64,000 nt of DNA from Acanthosepion esculentum (GCA_964036315.1 OZ038479.1:54344746-54408745), one strand, 5' to 3'. Shown: positions 1-10,461, counted from the first letter of the stretch. The notes: generated by a model from the sequence alone, not told the origin. A program made the numbers and translations.

Positions 1-1639
1 ACTTACTTCTTGCATTTGCCTTTCGTAGAAGAATAAAATATAAGAACTATCAAAGAAAACAAAAATCTTAAATAAATAGAAGTTTTACAGGTTAAATTTT
101 CCTTTTAAAATGTTAATTTTCAATAAAAACAAAGAAATATCTTCTGCAAAAGAGTGAATATCAAGGGAGATAATTAAGAAAATAAATTATAAAGCTAGAT
201 TTTTACAAAATTAAGAATTCATCTTTATTTCTTTTCTTCAATAAATTATAAATTACATGGATGATTTTTTTCGGAAGTGAAGGCAAAAATTGCTACTCCT
301 TATTTTAAGATAGTTGCCAAAAATCAGGGAATTTATCCAATTCAAACGAAATTTTCAGTAATTACGCATTTAATGAAATTACTGAATCAGTGAATAAATA
401 GATTAAAAAAAAAAAGTTTTGGGAAAATATTGGAAGGGATAAGATCTCCTCATTTTTCTATATCTCATGTGTAAGTGTACTTTCTAATTTGGGTCATGCA
501 TTTTGTCCATTTTTTTTTTTTTTTTAGTTTTATAAAGGAAAATCCCTGAAGATATTATTTCAGTAAAAAATATTATGCAATATCAACTGAACCTACGGAA
601 AATTGGGCTTCTGTCATACCCCAAAAAGTAAAATAAATTCAATGAAACTCAAAACAAAAAATAATTTTTTTTAATTCATGCCTTTTAAAAACACATTATT
701 TTCTTTCAAAATTGATAAGGGAAAAAATCTACCCTTAATATTTACTTTTTTATAAATTACATGTAATTTTTTAATGCCATTTTGAAATTCATCCCGTTGC
801 TGTTTGTCACAAAAGTTAATTAAATAAAAACACATTTGAAGTATAAAGAAAATCCCATTTAATGCCATTTTTGTAAAACCTTTTGTAAAAGAATTTTATT
901 TTTATTTATTTTTTCCCTCTTAGCAACTGTTACATTATTTTGGGGAAGGATGTTCAAAAAGTACATAATTCTGATATGTCGCTTTGACTGATTCAATATC
1001 GGAAGAGCATGATTTAAATCTAATTTCATAGCTCCTATTCAGTTAGTTTTTGTGTCTTGAAAGCACTCTTTTCCAATTCATCAGTACTGGTGTTTGATTC
1101 CTTTTTCATGTCTCAGCTTCCTGCAGTTATTTACAGATTCTTCTATACATGAATAACGAATACTTCCTTCAGTAATAAAAATGAAAGTTATTTTAAGTTT
1201 TTAGTATTTAAAGAATATCTTTGTCTTATTTTTTGGTGGGTAGCACCTTAATGCGTTTACATTTATTAATTATATCAAGTTTAATAAACTGAAATCTGGA
1301 TGAACCTGGCTGAAAAGTTTGTAGGATCAGAGCACTGAAAAATACTAAAAACCAGGGAGGCTCTATGTATAACTTCCGTTTAAAAAAAATGAAAAAGAAA
1401 GGAATACAGGAAAGTAAAATAATTTTGTCCAATCAAAAACTGATACAAAGACTTTTGATGTTAGGCGAAATCAATGTTCATGCCAGAAACTTGGAGCTTG
1501 GTCAAAAGGATATAAACCTGACTCCTCTGTGCTAGCAGCAGAACAGACTGTGGGAGAGTATGGAGCAAAAGAATGCTACCCCTAGAAAAACTAGCCATAC
1601 ATGACACGTGAAGAAGTAGTTAAGTGATCATCTGCTAAT
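1..1639. other. AT-rich stretch, nothing recognised
   Basis: No credible coding region is visible: open frames are short, low in complexity and lack recognisable motifs. The stretch has A and T homopolymer runs and no inverted or direct repeat that I could pair with another part of the window. Confidence 0.5.
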
Positions 1640-1769
1640 GAAATTTCTGCCTTGCTTGGGGCTGAGCAAAACAATAGAATTAATTATACTGACCGAATTT
1701 CTAATATTACTAATATCCCTATCCTCCATAAATTCCACAAGTGAGAAGTGTAAGAGAAGAAACTGTTAG

Positions 1770-2430
1770 TGTCGCAGTTAGCTCCCCTTCATTTCCTTAA
1801 CCCATCACCAGGGGTCTCTCTCTCTCCTGGGAGTATAAATACGGGCTGACCTTTCGCCTCTTTCTCTTTCCACGGCTTCGCACACGTGCGGCCAAACTGT
1901 CTCTCCTGGGGCCACCAACCTCGCACGTGGGGCGAGGTACAAAAAACTCTCTCTCTTTTACACTGCTTATGCGCACGTGTGAGCAACTATGTCGATTTTG
2001 GCCACGGGCCGAAACCTCGCACGTGGAGCGAGGTACAAAAAACTTTCTCTAAAAATTTCCAATATATGAACTCTTATACACAACCAACGTTTCCCATATT
2101 CTGGGAACACGCTAAAACAAAATTCACCCGTACGGACATTCAACTAAAAACAACACACACATACACAACTTTCCATACAGACACCGTAACATTTTATTCA
2201 TGTCTTCAATGTATTGTAACTCGTGTTTTAATCTATTTGTAATTCACGTATTAATATATATTTGTTTTGTACATATATATCGGTCTTGTTTGTTTTCTTT
2301 TGCTTTCTTTGGACTCCATTAAAGTCCAACATTCTTATGTAGCTGGACCGGCCAGCGGAAGCCATAACCTAGAGATAACTCATCTTCTCTTCTCTTCTTC
2401 CATTCACACCACACCGACGGGTCCACTACA
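1770..2430 (+). mobile_element. Solo LTR, copy A (661 bp)
   Basis: The element begins TGTCGCAGTTAGCTCC and ends GGTCCACTACA, so it has TGT...ACA termini. It is flanked by a perfect 4-bp target duplication TTAG at 1766-1769 and 2431-2434. Copies B and C in this window have the same ends in the opposite orientation. Orientation is inferred from a TATA box about 65 bp inside the left end. It is longer than B and C (661 against 474 and 478 bp), partly through an internal duplication: the word CTCGCACGTGG with GCGAGGTACAAAAAACT follows at about 1920 and again at about 2014. No internal retroelement domain is attached, so it is a solo LTR left by recombination. 4-bp duplications fit Ty3/gypsy or BEL; I cannot decide. 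Confidence 0.85.
1834..1841 (+). promoter_or_regulatory. TATA box inside solo LTR A
   Basis: TATAAATA is followed by CGGGCTGACC. The same block, TATAAATAC with GGCTGACC, is read on the minus strand in copy C (TATTTATA at 7407-7414), and copy B has a one-base variant (5534-5541). Conservation between copies supports a core promoter of the parental element and sets the LTR orientation. Confidence 0.6.
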
Positions 2431-2754
2431 TTAGCATAGAATTTACGGTTTCATCTAGCCATTTCAACTGTAAACTGAAGAGACTTTATTGCTAATCTAG
2501 TACTGTACTTAAATTCATAAATTTAAAGTACCAAAGAGGAAAGCTCATCAGAAGAATTACCATGAAAATGGAAGCTATGTTTTGGTGGTGGGAAAGTGGC
2601 TGAAGCTGAGATGCCAGATCAGGACCAATAGCATTGAAGATTCTTCTTTGTATTATTTCTTAATACTATAAAGTTTATTTTAGAGGGTACACATGTTTCA
2701 GTTGACATTAAAGTCAGCCAGCCTAAAAATCAAGAAATCCTTAATATCAAAAGA

Positions 2755-2986
2755 TTTCTCCTAACTAACCTATAACTGACGGGGGCAGAGATGGATTCAT
2801 ACCTTGTCCAGTGGCATTTGCACAGAAGTGAGTATAATGAACGTGACTGGAATTGGAACTTGGCTCTCCGATTTCTAACTCGGAGCCATTATCCATTATT
2901 ACACCAACCATGCATCCATATCCACAAGTGGTCACTCATCTAGTTAATGACCAGACTAGTGTTTTAACCTGATATGGCCGTAAGCC
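2755..2986 (-). mobile_element. Chimeric 5S-tRNA SINE, copy with shortened 5S head
   Basis: On the minus strand the copy starts with GCTTACGGCCATATCA, the 5' end of 5S rRNA, then jumps to a block resembling the 5S 3' half (GATGAGTGACCACTTG), so the central 5S part is missing. A tRNA-like section follows (A-box-like TGGTGTAATAATGGATAATGG region; B-box-like AAGTTCCAATTCC), then the module shared by other SINEs here (TCACTT...AAATGCC...AAGGTATGAAT). Compare the complete copy at 23005-24646. Confidence 0.7.
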
Positions 2987-2999
2987 CCAACTCAAAGAC

Positions 3000-3361
3000 A
3001 TGTTGCAAGTAGTATCTTGGCCCACAAACAGATACTGAATGATGGAAGACAACAACAACCAAGAGGAAGACTTGAGTAGAAGAATATATTGCCAAGTTTA
3101 TTTTCGTTAAAGAAAATACATAGACAAAAATAAGGTTACAGTTCACAAAGCCAAAATATCTCTGCATGTTCATGTAGAGAGTGAGAAGGACATAGTCCTG
3201 AAAAGGAGAATTTTGTAGCAGGTGGAAATTGTTGTACTGGAAAGAACAGTTTATCATTGCTGCTGGTGGAGATGGCTGGCTGGAGTGGTGGCCAGTACCA
3301 AGCTGGAGCTGCAGCTGATGGCTGGCTGGGACTGCTGCTGCTGATGGCACAGATACTAAAC
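3000..3361. repeat. Unassigned stretch with a CTGG/CTG-rich tract
   Basis: Between about 3255 and 3348 the sequence is an imperfect CTGGCTGG / GCTGCTGCTG tract. An open frame of 128 codons on the minus strand reads through it but is low in complexity and shows no domain, so I do not call a gene. Confidence 0.4.
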
Positions 3362-3735
3362 TTTGATCCTAGTCATCTGGGCTATGGAGTCATTATTTAC
3401 CCCAGTCTCCCCACGATGTAACACAAGATGTAACACAAGGTCAGGTTTAACGGAGGGGGGGAGAAACCAAGCACGTACATTCAAGACAAGGACAAAAATT
3501 GTCTAGCCTCTGTAACCGTTGATTGCATTGGCATGACTACTGATCATTACACTCTAGCGCAATGAGGAAGATGCAGCTTCAGGCAGTTGTTCCCTGGACC
3601 AGGCACCACACAGTTATATTTTCCCCAGCTGCGTCTCCGTCTGCACAGCCACAAATGAGTTGCACTCTGCCCAAAGACTGAGAGGCAACTGAGAGGTGAT
3701 AATAACCCCCACTGCATGGGCTGCAGAGTCATTCT
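3362..3735 (+). repeat. Dispersed repeat R3, copy a
   Basis: Shares ordered blocks with 55325-55615 and 56153-56360: ACACAAGGTC, a stretch with GGTTTAA, AAAAATT, GCAATGAG, CAG-rich GGCAG-TGTTCCC, TCTGCCCA, and ACTGAGAGGTGATAA. No coding sequence or clear terminal inverted repeat was seen. It may be a SINE or a LINE end; class unknown. Confidence 0.6.
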
Positions 3736-4253
3736 TTTCAAGCTTTGAGGCTTTTTATATACTCAATCAGTTTTACCGCAATCACTGGTTAAGCTTTTCC
3801 TACCAGTTGTTTTTTTTAAATGTGTCAGTGCAGACAAGATACAACACATGTACCCCCAAAATTAATGTTTATAGTAATAATAAATAAACTCAGATTTCCT
3901 TTGGGTATGAAAATAAAATAAGTAGATATAAATTTTAAAAGGTCTGTGAGGGATGTGCATAAGTGACCCTTGCCTTATCATGATATTCCATGGTCTAAGG
4001 AATAAGGTATTTGTTGGCTAAAGGAGGGAGTTCCTTGATAGGTTCATTTCCTGTTGGGAGACATTTTTGTTAGTGAGGACTTTTCACTTTCTTGGTTGGT
4101 TGATAGCTTAAAACAGGTGTAGTCTTTTTCAAAATAATAAGTATATTTTTAATTGATTATTAGTTAATAATCAGTACAATTTTTTTTACCCCAAAACGCC
4201 TTAATGCAAATATATCATGATTTAAATTATGAAAATAAATTATTTTATGATAT

Positions 4254-4256
<3 letters not shown>

Positions 4257-4290
<34 letters not shown>
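4257..4290. repeat. (TA)n microsatellite
   Basis: An uninterrupted TA run abuts the left end of the Tc1-like MITE, which uses TA as target. Confidence 0.95.
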
Positions 4291-4293
<3 letters not shown>

Positions 4294-4658
4294 TACAGTT
4301 CAAAAGTTTAATGTTACTCTTGGTAATTTTTTTAAATTGGCCCCCAAAGTTTTCTACTTTAAATAAGAGGAAATTATACATAGTATGACATGATTTTTTT
4401 TTTTCGAAATTTCATGACAAAAAGAAAAAAAGCATCTTATGATTAAATTTTGCTCTTATCTAAATATCCTCCTTTAGTCTTGATTACTGCAGCACAAACT
4501 TTTGGCATTCATTGCAAAAGTTTCTGAAAGTATAAGTTTGATAACTGATTCCATTCTTTTTTGAATGACTCTAAGAGCACTTCTTTTTTTTTTTCACTTT
4601 TGTCAAAGTTCATTCCATACTAATTCTTAGAGTTGATTCAAACTTTTGAACTGTAGTG
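4291..4658 (-). mobile_element. Tc1-like internally deleted transposon (368 bp)
   Basis: The inverted termini are CACTACAGTTCAAAAGTTT on the left and its complement ending at 4658, with TA on both sides. This is the widely shared Tc1-family terminal motif CAGTTCAAAAGTTT. The interior contains text such as ATATCCTCCTTTAGTCTTGATTACT, split here as ATATCCTCC and TTGATTACTGCAGCA, which is typical of the region near the transposase 3' end read in reverse. No transposase frame remains. It depended on a related transposase in trans. Confidence 0.8.
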
Positions 4659-5125
4659 TAAGTTTTACTTCTTTTTTTTTTTTTTTTTTTTACATCAGAA
4701 GAGAAATTAATAATTAATGCTAAAGATGTATAAAATAAAGTTTCTTGTTCCACTGGACTTCATAGCTAACACAGTGTGTAAAAATGTAAAGTAATAGCTT
4801 AAAACAAACGTCTTTTTTAAAATAATAAGAATATTTTTTATTATACATACTTGTTTCTTCCTTACATTTATTTCAAAATAAGTAATGGCAGCAAATCAGT
4901 GTGCAACTATTTATTAATTTACCATGAAATCATGTGACACCTTTCAAGTTGTTTATAAAAAAACAGTACTAATGTAGTGAATTGAATAAATATAGGTTAT
5001 GTTAAGCACATTCAAATTTATTTAATAATGTTGTTATAATGTATAATGAATGTTTATTTTTCCCAGACATAATTCTTGGAATATAATATGCAAGTGTTTG
5101 TTTATATACACAGATTGATATAATG
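4659..5125. other. AT-rich spacer, nothing recognised
   Basis: Contains a T run at about 4672-4692 and no coding or paired repeat that I can identify. Confidence 0.5.
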
Positions 5126-5599
5126 TGTAGCGGACCGCTGGGGTGAAGATGTGAAGAGATATCAGAAGGTTAAAATTTCCTGCTAGCCGGTCCAGCTACA
5201 TGAGAATGTTGGACTTTAATTAAGTCCAAGAAGACAAAGAAAACAAACAAGACCAATATATATGGGTAAACAAATATATATTAATAACAAGTTACACAAA
5301 GATATGAACAATTACATAGTGTTTGTATGGAGAAATTATGTGTGTGTGTGTGTTGTGAGTGTTCGTACGTATGTGTATTGTTCTTAGCGTGTTCCCAGAA
5401 TTTGGGAAATGATGTATCTGTGAGAGTTCACATATTGGAGTGGGTTGAAAAGGGCGATTTTACAACACCTCCGCACGAGGTGGCGGCTAAGGCCTAAGTC
5501 GAAAAAAGAGAGAGAGAGGGAAGGGTCAGCCAGTATGTATAGCCAGGGGTGAGATACCCCTGTTGAAGGGATAAAGAACTGAGGAGGAGCTAACTGACA
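5126..5599 (-). mobile_element. Solo LTR, copy B (474 bp)
   Basis: Starts TGTAGCGGACCGC and ends GCTAACTGACA, with a 4-bp target duplication AATG at 5122-5125 and 5600-5603. The body is closely similar to copy C (for example GAAGATGTGAAGAGATATCA and AAAACAAACAAGACC) and to the complement of copy A. The TATA-like TATGTATA at 5534-5541 reads on the minus strand as TATACATA. Confidence 0.87.
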
Positions 5600-5617
5600 A
5601 ATGTGTATCAAAAACAA

Positions 5618-5802
5618 ATACTGAATTTCCTATAATAAATGCCATGAAAATAGAAAAACGGTTCTAGCTAAAGAACCTCTTGTCTGATCTCAATTAAATT
5701 TAGCACTGCACTCACATATACTGAATTTCCTATTAAAAATGCTGTAAAAATGGCCCTCGATAAAGAACGCCTTGACTAATTTTAATTGAATTTAACACTG
5801 CA
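5618..5802 (+). repeat. Diverged tandem dimer, about 95-bp unit
   Basis: TACTGAATTTCCTAT starts both units (about 5620 and 5718) and each ends near ATTTA-CACTGCA. The units differ at many positions, so the duplication is old. Function unknown. Confidence 0.7.
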
Positions 5803-5892
5803 TTTGGCAGGGCAGGAATTCAATGTAGAATATGCTCATAAATTGGTTAGGATATTAAGTATCATTTAAGCTGTATTTCACGAGTATATATA

Positions 5893-6064
5893 CAGTGTAA
5901 CCCGGATATAAGAGAGTTGTCGGGACCGGATAAGAAGTATCTTATATCCGGGTTTCTCTTATATCCGGGTTTGGTCGATTTTGTTTAGATTAACACAGGC
6001 TCTAATTTGGGACCAAATAAAATCTCTCTTATATCCGGGTTTCTCTTATATCCGGATTACACTG
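5893..6064. mobile_element. pogo/Tigger-like MITE (172 bp)
   Basis: The terminal inverted repeat is CAGTGTAACCCGGATATAAG on the left and the complement of CAGTGTAATCCGGATATAAG on the right, with TA flanking both ends. The word CTTATATCCGGGTTT recurs inside the element, so the ends are internally reiterated. CAGT termini with a TA target fit the pogo/Tigger branch of the Tc1/mariner superfamily. There is no coding capacity. Confidence 0.75.
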
Positions 6065-6454
6065 TACATACATACAAGATATGGGAATTGTAAGACCAAT
6101 CATTTGGTTTAAAAAAGACAGGGGTAAAAATACTACAAATTGTTTAAGCTTCACAAAACCACAAATTTATGTACATATACACGTATATTGGTACAGAATG
6201 AGAGATTACTAAATATTGATACATTTAATGTGTCAGTTACAGAGTAATATTTACGAAAGAATGTGTTTATAAGTTTATCTTTTACTTGGTCTGGTCTGCC
6301 ATGAATCTTGCTTGTGGAGATGGTGTTCAGCTTCGTAAATTCTGGTTGTTCGGAAGCTACGTCTTTCTCCGTCTGCCCACTTCATAAATGGTTAGAGGAC
6401 TCTGTTTGGAAGCTATGGTTTTTACGTCTACTCGCTTCATAAATAGTTAGAGGA
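6065..6454. other. Unassigned stretch
   Basis: Contains two spaced copies of the word CTTCATAAAT-GTTAGAGGA near 6381 and 6431 but no coding signal. Confidence 0.4.
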
Positions 6455-6735
6455 TTTGGAATCATCGAACTATCTATGCTAACAGTTTCTTCTATCACAT
6501 TTCTCACTTGTGGGACTCTCTTCTGACTCCTTGCTTCTTAGTCAACTTTGCATTTAAGTTTTTGAATATAAATGTCAATATTGTTAACTTCTATCTTCTT
6601 AATTCTCATTCTTTCATTAATCTCTCTCCTTAATAGTGGGTTTTTTGTTTCATATTCTCTAACACTCAGTAACTCCTTGCATCTTGCATCTTGCGTGGCT
6701 GTATTGCCTTGCAGGTGAAATGAGTAAAAAAATAA
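6455..6735 (+). mobile_element. LINE 3' end fragment
   Basis: The words CTATGCTAACAGTTTCTTCT and CTCACTTGTGGGACTCTCTT match the C-terminal coding tail of the LINE at 54400-54480. The following UTR-like part (TCTCTCTCCTTAATAGTG, AACACTCAGTAACT, GGCTGTATTGCCTTG) matches 22480-22590 and 54540-54640. It ends near a (A)n(T)A-rich tail. Frames are closed, so it is a dead 3' fragment. Confidence 0.65.
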
Positions 6736-6996
6736 AATAACTGGATAAAATTATTTTTGTTTGTTTTTGGCTGCCCTCACATTTCTCTTCTGCTAACTCC
6801 TGAAACTGGTTTAAAGTTGATTTATCTGTAAGTGTAGGTTCTGGTTGAAAATGCAACCAACTTTGAACATTTGTCAATTTTTATCAAGCATTATGGTTTA
6901 TTAATTCTCAAAATGTTTGTCTGAGATGAAATATTTAGAATGTTTTTTTCTTTGTTTAATTGACCAATATCTGTTTATATTTCTGAGATGAGGTAT

Positions 6997-7474
6997 TGTA
7001 GCGGACAGTGCAGGGTGAAGATGTGAAGAGATATCAGAAGGTTAAACTTTCCTGCTGGCAGGTCCAGCTACATGAGAATGTCGGACTTTAATTAAGTCCA
7101 AAGAAGACAAAGAAAACAAACAAGACCAATATATATGGGTAAACAAATATATATTAATAACAAAACAAGTTAAACAAAGACATGGACTGTTACATAGAGT
7201 TTGTATGGAGAAATTATGTGTGTGTGTTGTAGTGTTCGTACGTACGTGTATTGTTCTTAGCGCGTTCCCAGAATTTGCCGAAACGCTGTATCTGTGAGAG
7301 GTCATATATTGGCCTAAGTGGAAAAAGAAAGATTTTACCTTGTCTCCGCGCGAGGTAGCGGCCCGAGGCCTAAGTCGGAAAAGAGAGAGAGAGAAGGGTC
7401 AGCCAGTATTTATAGCTAGGGGAGAGAGACTCCTGTTGAAGGATTAAAGAAATGAGGAGGAGCTAACTCCGACA
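6997..7474 (-). mobile_element. Solo LTR, copy C (478 bp)
   Basis: Starts TGTAGCGGACAGTG and ends GCTAACTCCGACA, flanked by a perfect 4-bp duplication GTAT at 6993-6996 and 7475-7478. The minus strand carries TATAAATACTGGCTGACC (core at 7407-7414). With copy B it forms a closely spaced same-orientation pair, but the 1.4 kb between them holds a MITE and a LINE end, not an internal retroelement region, and each copy has its own target duplication. So they are two insertions, not one provirus-like element. Confidence 0.87.
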
Positions 7475-7477
7475 GTA

Positions 7478-7745
7478 TTATGCACAGTATTTACATTACT
7501 CGCCATATTTATAACAACGTTTCAGTTGTCGTACACTCAGGCCTTCTTCAGGTGGTTGGAATGTCGAACTGAAACCTTTATTTCGCTCACTGGGGTAGAC
7601 TGTTCTAGTTCCACATGCCATGTTTAATGGATGTCAGTTATCAGTTATTTCCTGTTAATTCCCCTTAACTAGGTATTGAACTCACAATCTTTGGGTCCTG
7701 TCACTGGATCTAGCCAACACCTTTATCCACTGTGCCATGTGTTCT
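7478..7745 (-). mobile_element. tRNA-derived SINE family S3 (minus copy of a palindromic pair)
   Basis: On the minus strand: A-box-like TGGCACAGTGGATAAAGG, B-box-like GAGTTCAATACC at about 7670-7681, then a body with TAGTTCCACATGCCATG (complement) and the 3' block with CACCTGAAGAAGGC and ATATGGCGAGTAATG. The head looks like a tRNA with substituted box sequences, which is the usual RNA polymerase III promoter origin of SINEs. Confidence 0.7.
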
Positions 7746-7825
7746 TGAGGACATCTGTGTTTGAATTTCTGGATATTATAAACCTAATGTCTTCAACAAC
7801 CATTTTTTTACCAGTGCTCATATTG

Positions 7826-8022
7826 CAATTAACAGGAGGTAACTGATAACTGGCACCCAATAAACATGGCACGTGGAACTAGAAGTCTAACCCAGTGAGC
7901 AAAATAAAGGGTTCAGTTCGACATTCCAACCACCTGAAGAAGGCCGGAGCATACAACGGCTGAAACATTGTAATAAATATGGCGACAAAAATGAGGAGAA
8001 TAGTCCAAATAATGTAAATAGT
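7826..8022 (+). mobile_element. SINE family S3, 3' half in opposite orientation
   Basis: This block is the approximate inverse of 7483-7665: AACATGGCACGTGGAACTAG, AAAATAAAGGGTTCAGTTCG, ACCACCTGAAGAAGGC, ATAAATATGGCGA. Together the two arms form a large imperfect palindrome with a 160-bp spacer that carries the tRNA-like head of the left copy. Confidence 0.75.
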
Positions 8023-8035
8023 GTAATTGACCAAT

Positions 8036-8915
8036 GTTCAAATAACTTCAATTTTTCTCTTCATTTGATGTTTGGATAATTAAGGTCCAGATAATTAAAG
8101 AAGTATGGAATATGAAACTAAGTTCTTCTCCAAAGAGAAGTCAGTGACAAATATTAGAAAAGTCTCATTTCCAAGATAGTTGTTGGTTGGTTGATTTTGT
8201 TTAGCAGCATATCAACACCTCTATGCTGAAATCTAAATATTTGTACAGAATTTTATGGCTTCAGTTAAATATATTTTGAATGCTATCATATGCCTTCAAC
8301 TACAGATAAAATATATTGTTGGTAATTTTACTAAAAAATATGTAGTTGCTAATTTTGTTTATATAAAAATGTATTGCTGGTATTTTTATACTTTAATAGT
8401 CTTTTGGCCTTGTTTGGGGGTTCACTATTTACCCATAGCTGGGAACCTAACAGGTGGTACCACCTCAGGTCAGGGTGGACCTGGGAACAACAGCAATTAA
8501 GAGGTGGTTCCATGCTCCTCAAACCCTCCAATCTCCTGATCAGAAGCCTTGCTGCTGGATATAGGTTAATGTTGTACCCAGGAGTATCTGATACAGTAAA
8601 AAAATTCAAAATGGTATTGATGTTAACTCATGATTCTGTGGCTTCCAATTTACATTAATTTCATAATGTTCTTTATCAGTATTTTTATAATTCTTCAATA
8701 TACCTGTTTTTAATACTTAGTACTACTGTTCAGGATAATATTTATTGATGTAATAAATCATGTAGATTAAATTTTGACTAATCATATGACAACTATGTCT
8801 CCCATGTAATGATTTCATTGACCGGACAAAGGTTGAATGAAATATTTCTTTCGCAAAAGTGGAGGTCTCCAAACAAACCTATGAGTTTAGTAACTGCATA
8901 GTTATTTTCAGATCA
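8036..8915. other. Unassigned stretch
   Basis: Small overlapping frames at 8255-8658 on both strands show no domain. The segment 8425-8590 is less AT-rich and contains CCCATAGCTGGGAACCTAAC, which resembles the complement of a SINE 3' module, so it is probably repeat-derived. Confidence 0.4.
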
Positions 8916-8919
8916 TTGG

Positions 8920-9125
8920 GCAAAGCCAGTATTTAAAAATATTTTTTAAGGTATTTGAAGATCAAAGGAGGTAATTTGAGGATATAGTCTCATCACAAAT
9001 TCTAGTAAATAACTTTCAATATATTCTTGCTCGAGATTTGTATTTTCTTCTAAAATTTCTTGTTGCTGAATATTTTGGCTGTCTGGATTTTACTCTTTTC
9101 AAATGGCAATGTGCAACCACACACA
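8920..9125 (+). repeat. Dispersed repeat R4, copy a
   Basis: Matches 12640-12860 and 13430-13557 through ATTTGAGGA, TTTCAATATAT, TTGTTGCTGAAT-TTTTGG, TCTGGATTTT-CTCTTTTCAA and CACACAC-ACCAT. No coding frame is shared, so it is an interspersed repeat of unknown class. Confidence 0.65.
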
Positions 9126-9800
9126 ACCATTGATTTGTCTGCAATGAAGGCATCAGACCCATACAGAAAACATATTACTGAAGAGTACATAACTGCTCTA
9201 GACATAAACTCATTGCCTTTTTTGGGGGGAGAATTTATTAATTTGTGGGGCATTTTCATGTTTTTTACCAAATTTTTCTTCCACAGTTCTGCGATTCATT
9301 ACTTTTTGGATGGTTGTGTAACATTTTTAAAAATACTAAGCAATTTGATTTTGATTGATTTGTTTGCTTTTTGCTGGAAGCGAAAATCACACCACACCTC
9401 ATGACATCACACATGACCACGCGAGAGAGAAAACAAGAAGTATTAAGTATGGGAAGCTGTTGGTATAAACCAATGGCTTCTGTTATAAATTATAGGCATC
9501 TAAGAATATTTGTGGAGATTTCATAGTTTATTTTGTTCAGTTTAGATTTCAACTGTTTTATGTATATAGCTTCAAGAATTTTTAGTTTTTGTTCGTTTTC
9601 ATGCTTAAGTATAGTTGTGTTTTCAACGAGGATTTTCCGGAATTGTGTATGCAGCCAGGCATGTTGTTTTAAATGCCTAAAAATGTTAGAGTTATCATTC
9701 AAATGTATCAAGTGCCGTGAAATTCTTTTTCAGACGATATGAAAAGAATTTATATAAAATAAATAGAGAAAACTTGTCTATATTATTTAATGAAACATGC

Positions 9801-9832
<32 letters not shown>

Positions 9833-10461
9833 GATAAAAATATAGTTTTAAGGTATGCTATATGTATGGATAAAAGTACTCAATACCAGAGATAGGGTGT
9901 GTGGAAATATAAGTGGACACCAAGATCAACACTGAGTGGTGGCAGTCTGTTTCATGCTTGAGCATATTCTTCCTGGCTTGAAGATCACATTCAAGATTAT
10001 ATTTAGATTTTTTTTTTTTGTTGGGGGTGATCTTATTTGTTTAGTTTAAAATATTGGCCTTTTCTAAATTATGTTACATTATCTGCATTGTATATAGTGC
10101 ATATAATTACATTTTTCATGGTGATATTTTCCCATGATTTCTGATTTTTAAGTTTGGGCTCAAAATCATAGTGTTGCAATTTCATTCCAGTGATCAGTGA
10201 AAGCCTTATAAAAATTTATAATTTACTGAAGCTTTACAAATTGTATATGGACAAGATGCATGACACATACACTTTATTACTAAATCATTGTGCCATCAAA
10301 TAATATTTTCATTTAGTTCAAAGGGAAATTATACTGAACAATTTAGCTATATGATGATGTAATATATTATACAGTACAGTATTTTCCATGTGGTTTTTAA
10401 TAAACAATGCAAATTTTGTCTTATAATTTGTGCCCCGGTGTATTATGGTGCTATATACACA
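9126..10461. other. AT-rich stretch with a (TA)n tract
   Basis: A TA run lies at about 9801-9832. Short frames at 9060-9404 and 9490-9742 are hydrophobic or low in complexity and overlap each other on opposite strands; none looks like a gene. Confidence 0.45.

Larger units (their letters stand above)
1640..2660 (-). mobile_element. LINE (non-LTR retrotransposon) RT C-terminal fragment, split by a solo LTR
   Basis: Read on the minus strand, 2660-2431 and 1769-1640 match the 3' coding end of the LINE copies at 53935-54665 and 22190-22560. Shared landmarks are the segment around QRR-x-NAIG, the run of SLSH-like residues, and the DNA word GCTAACAGTTTCTTCTCT. The frame is broken by stops and shifts, so this is a dead 5'-truncated copy. 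The two parts are separated by the solo LTR at 1770-2430; rejoining at the TTAG target gives colinearity with the uninterrupted copies. Clade is uncertain (jockey/CR1/RTE-like). Confidence 0.65.

Noticed and set aside
2964..3350. 128-codon minus-strand frame
   Set aside because: Low-complexity reading of a CTGG/CTG tract that also enters a SINE.
5126..7474. LTR copies B and C as the two ends of one retroelement
   Set aside because: Each has its own different 4-bp target duplication, and the interval holds a MITE and a LINE tail instead of gag-pol.
8255..8658. Overlapping frames on both strands
   Set aside because: Mutually overlapping, no domains, and the region resembles repeat sequence.
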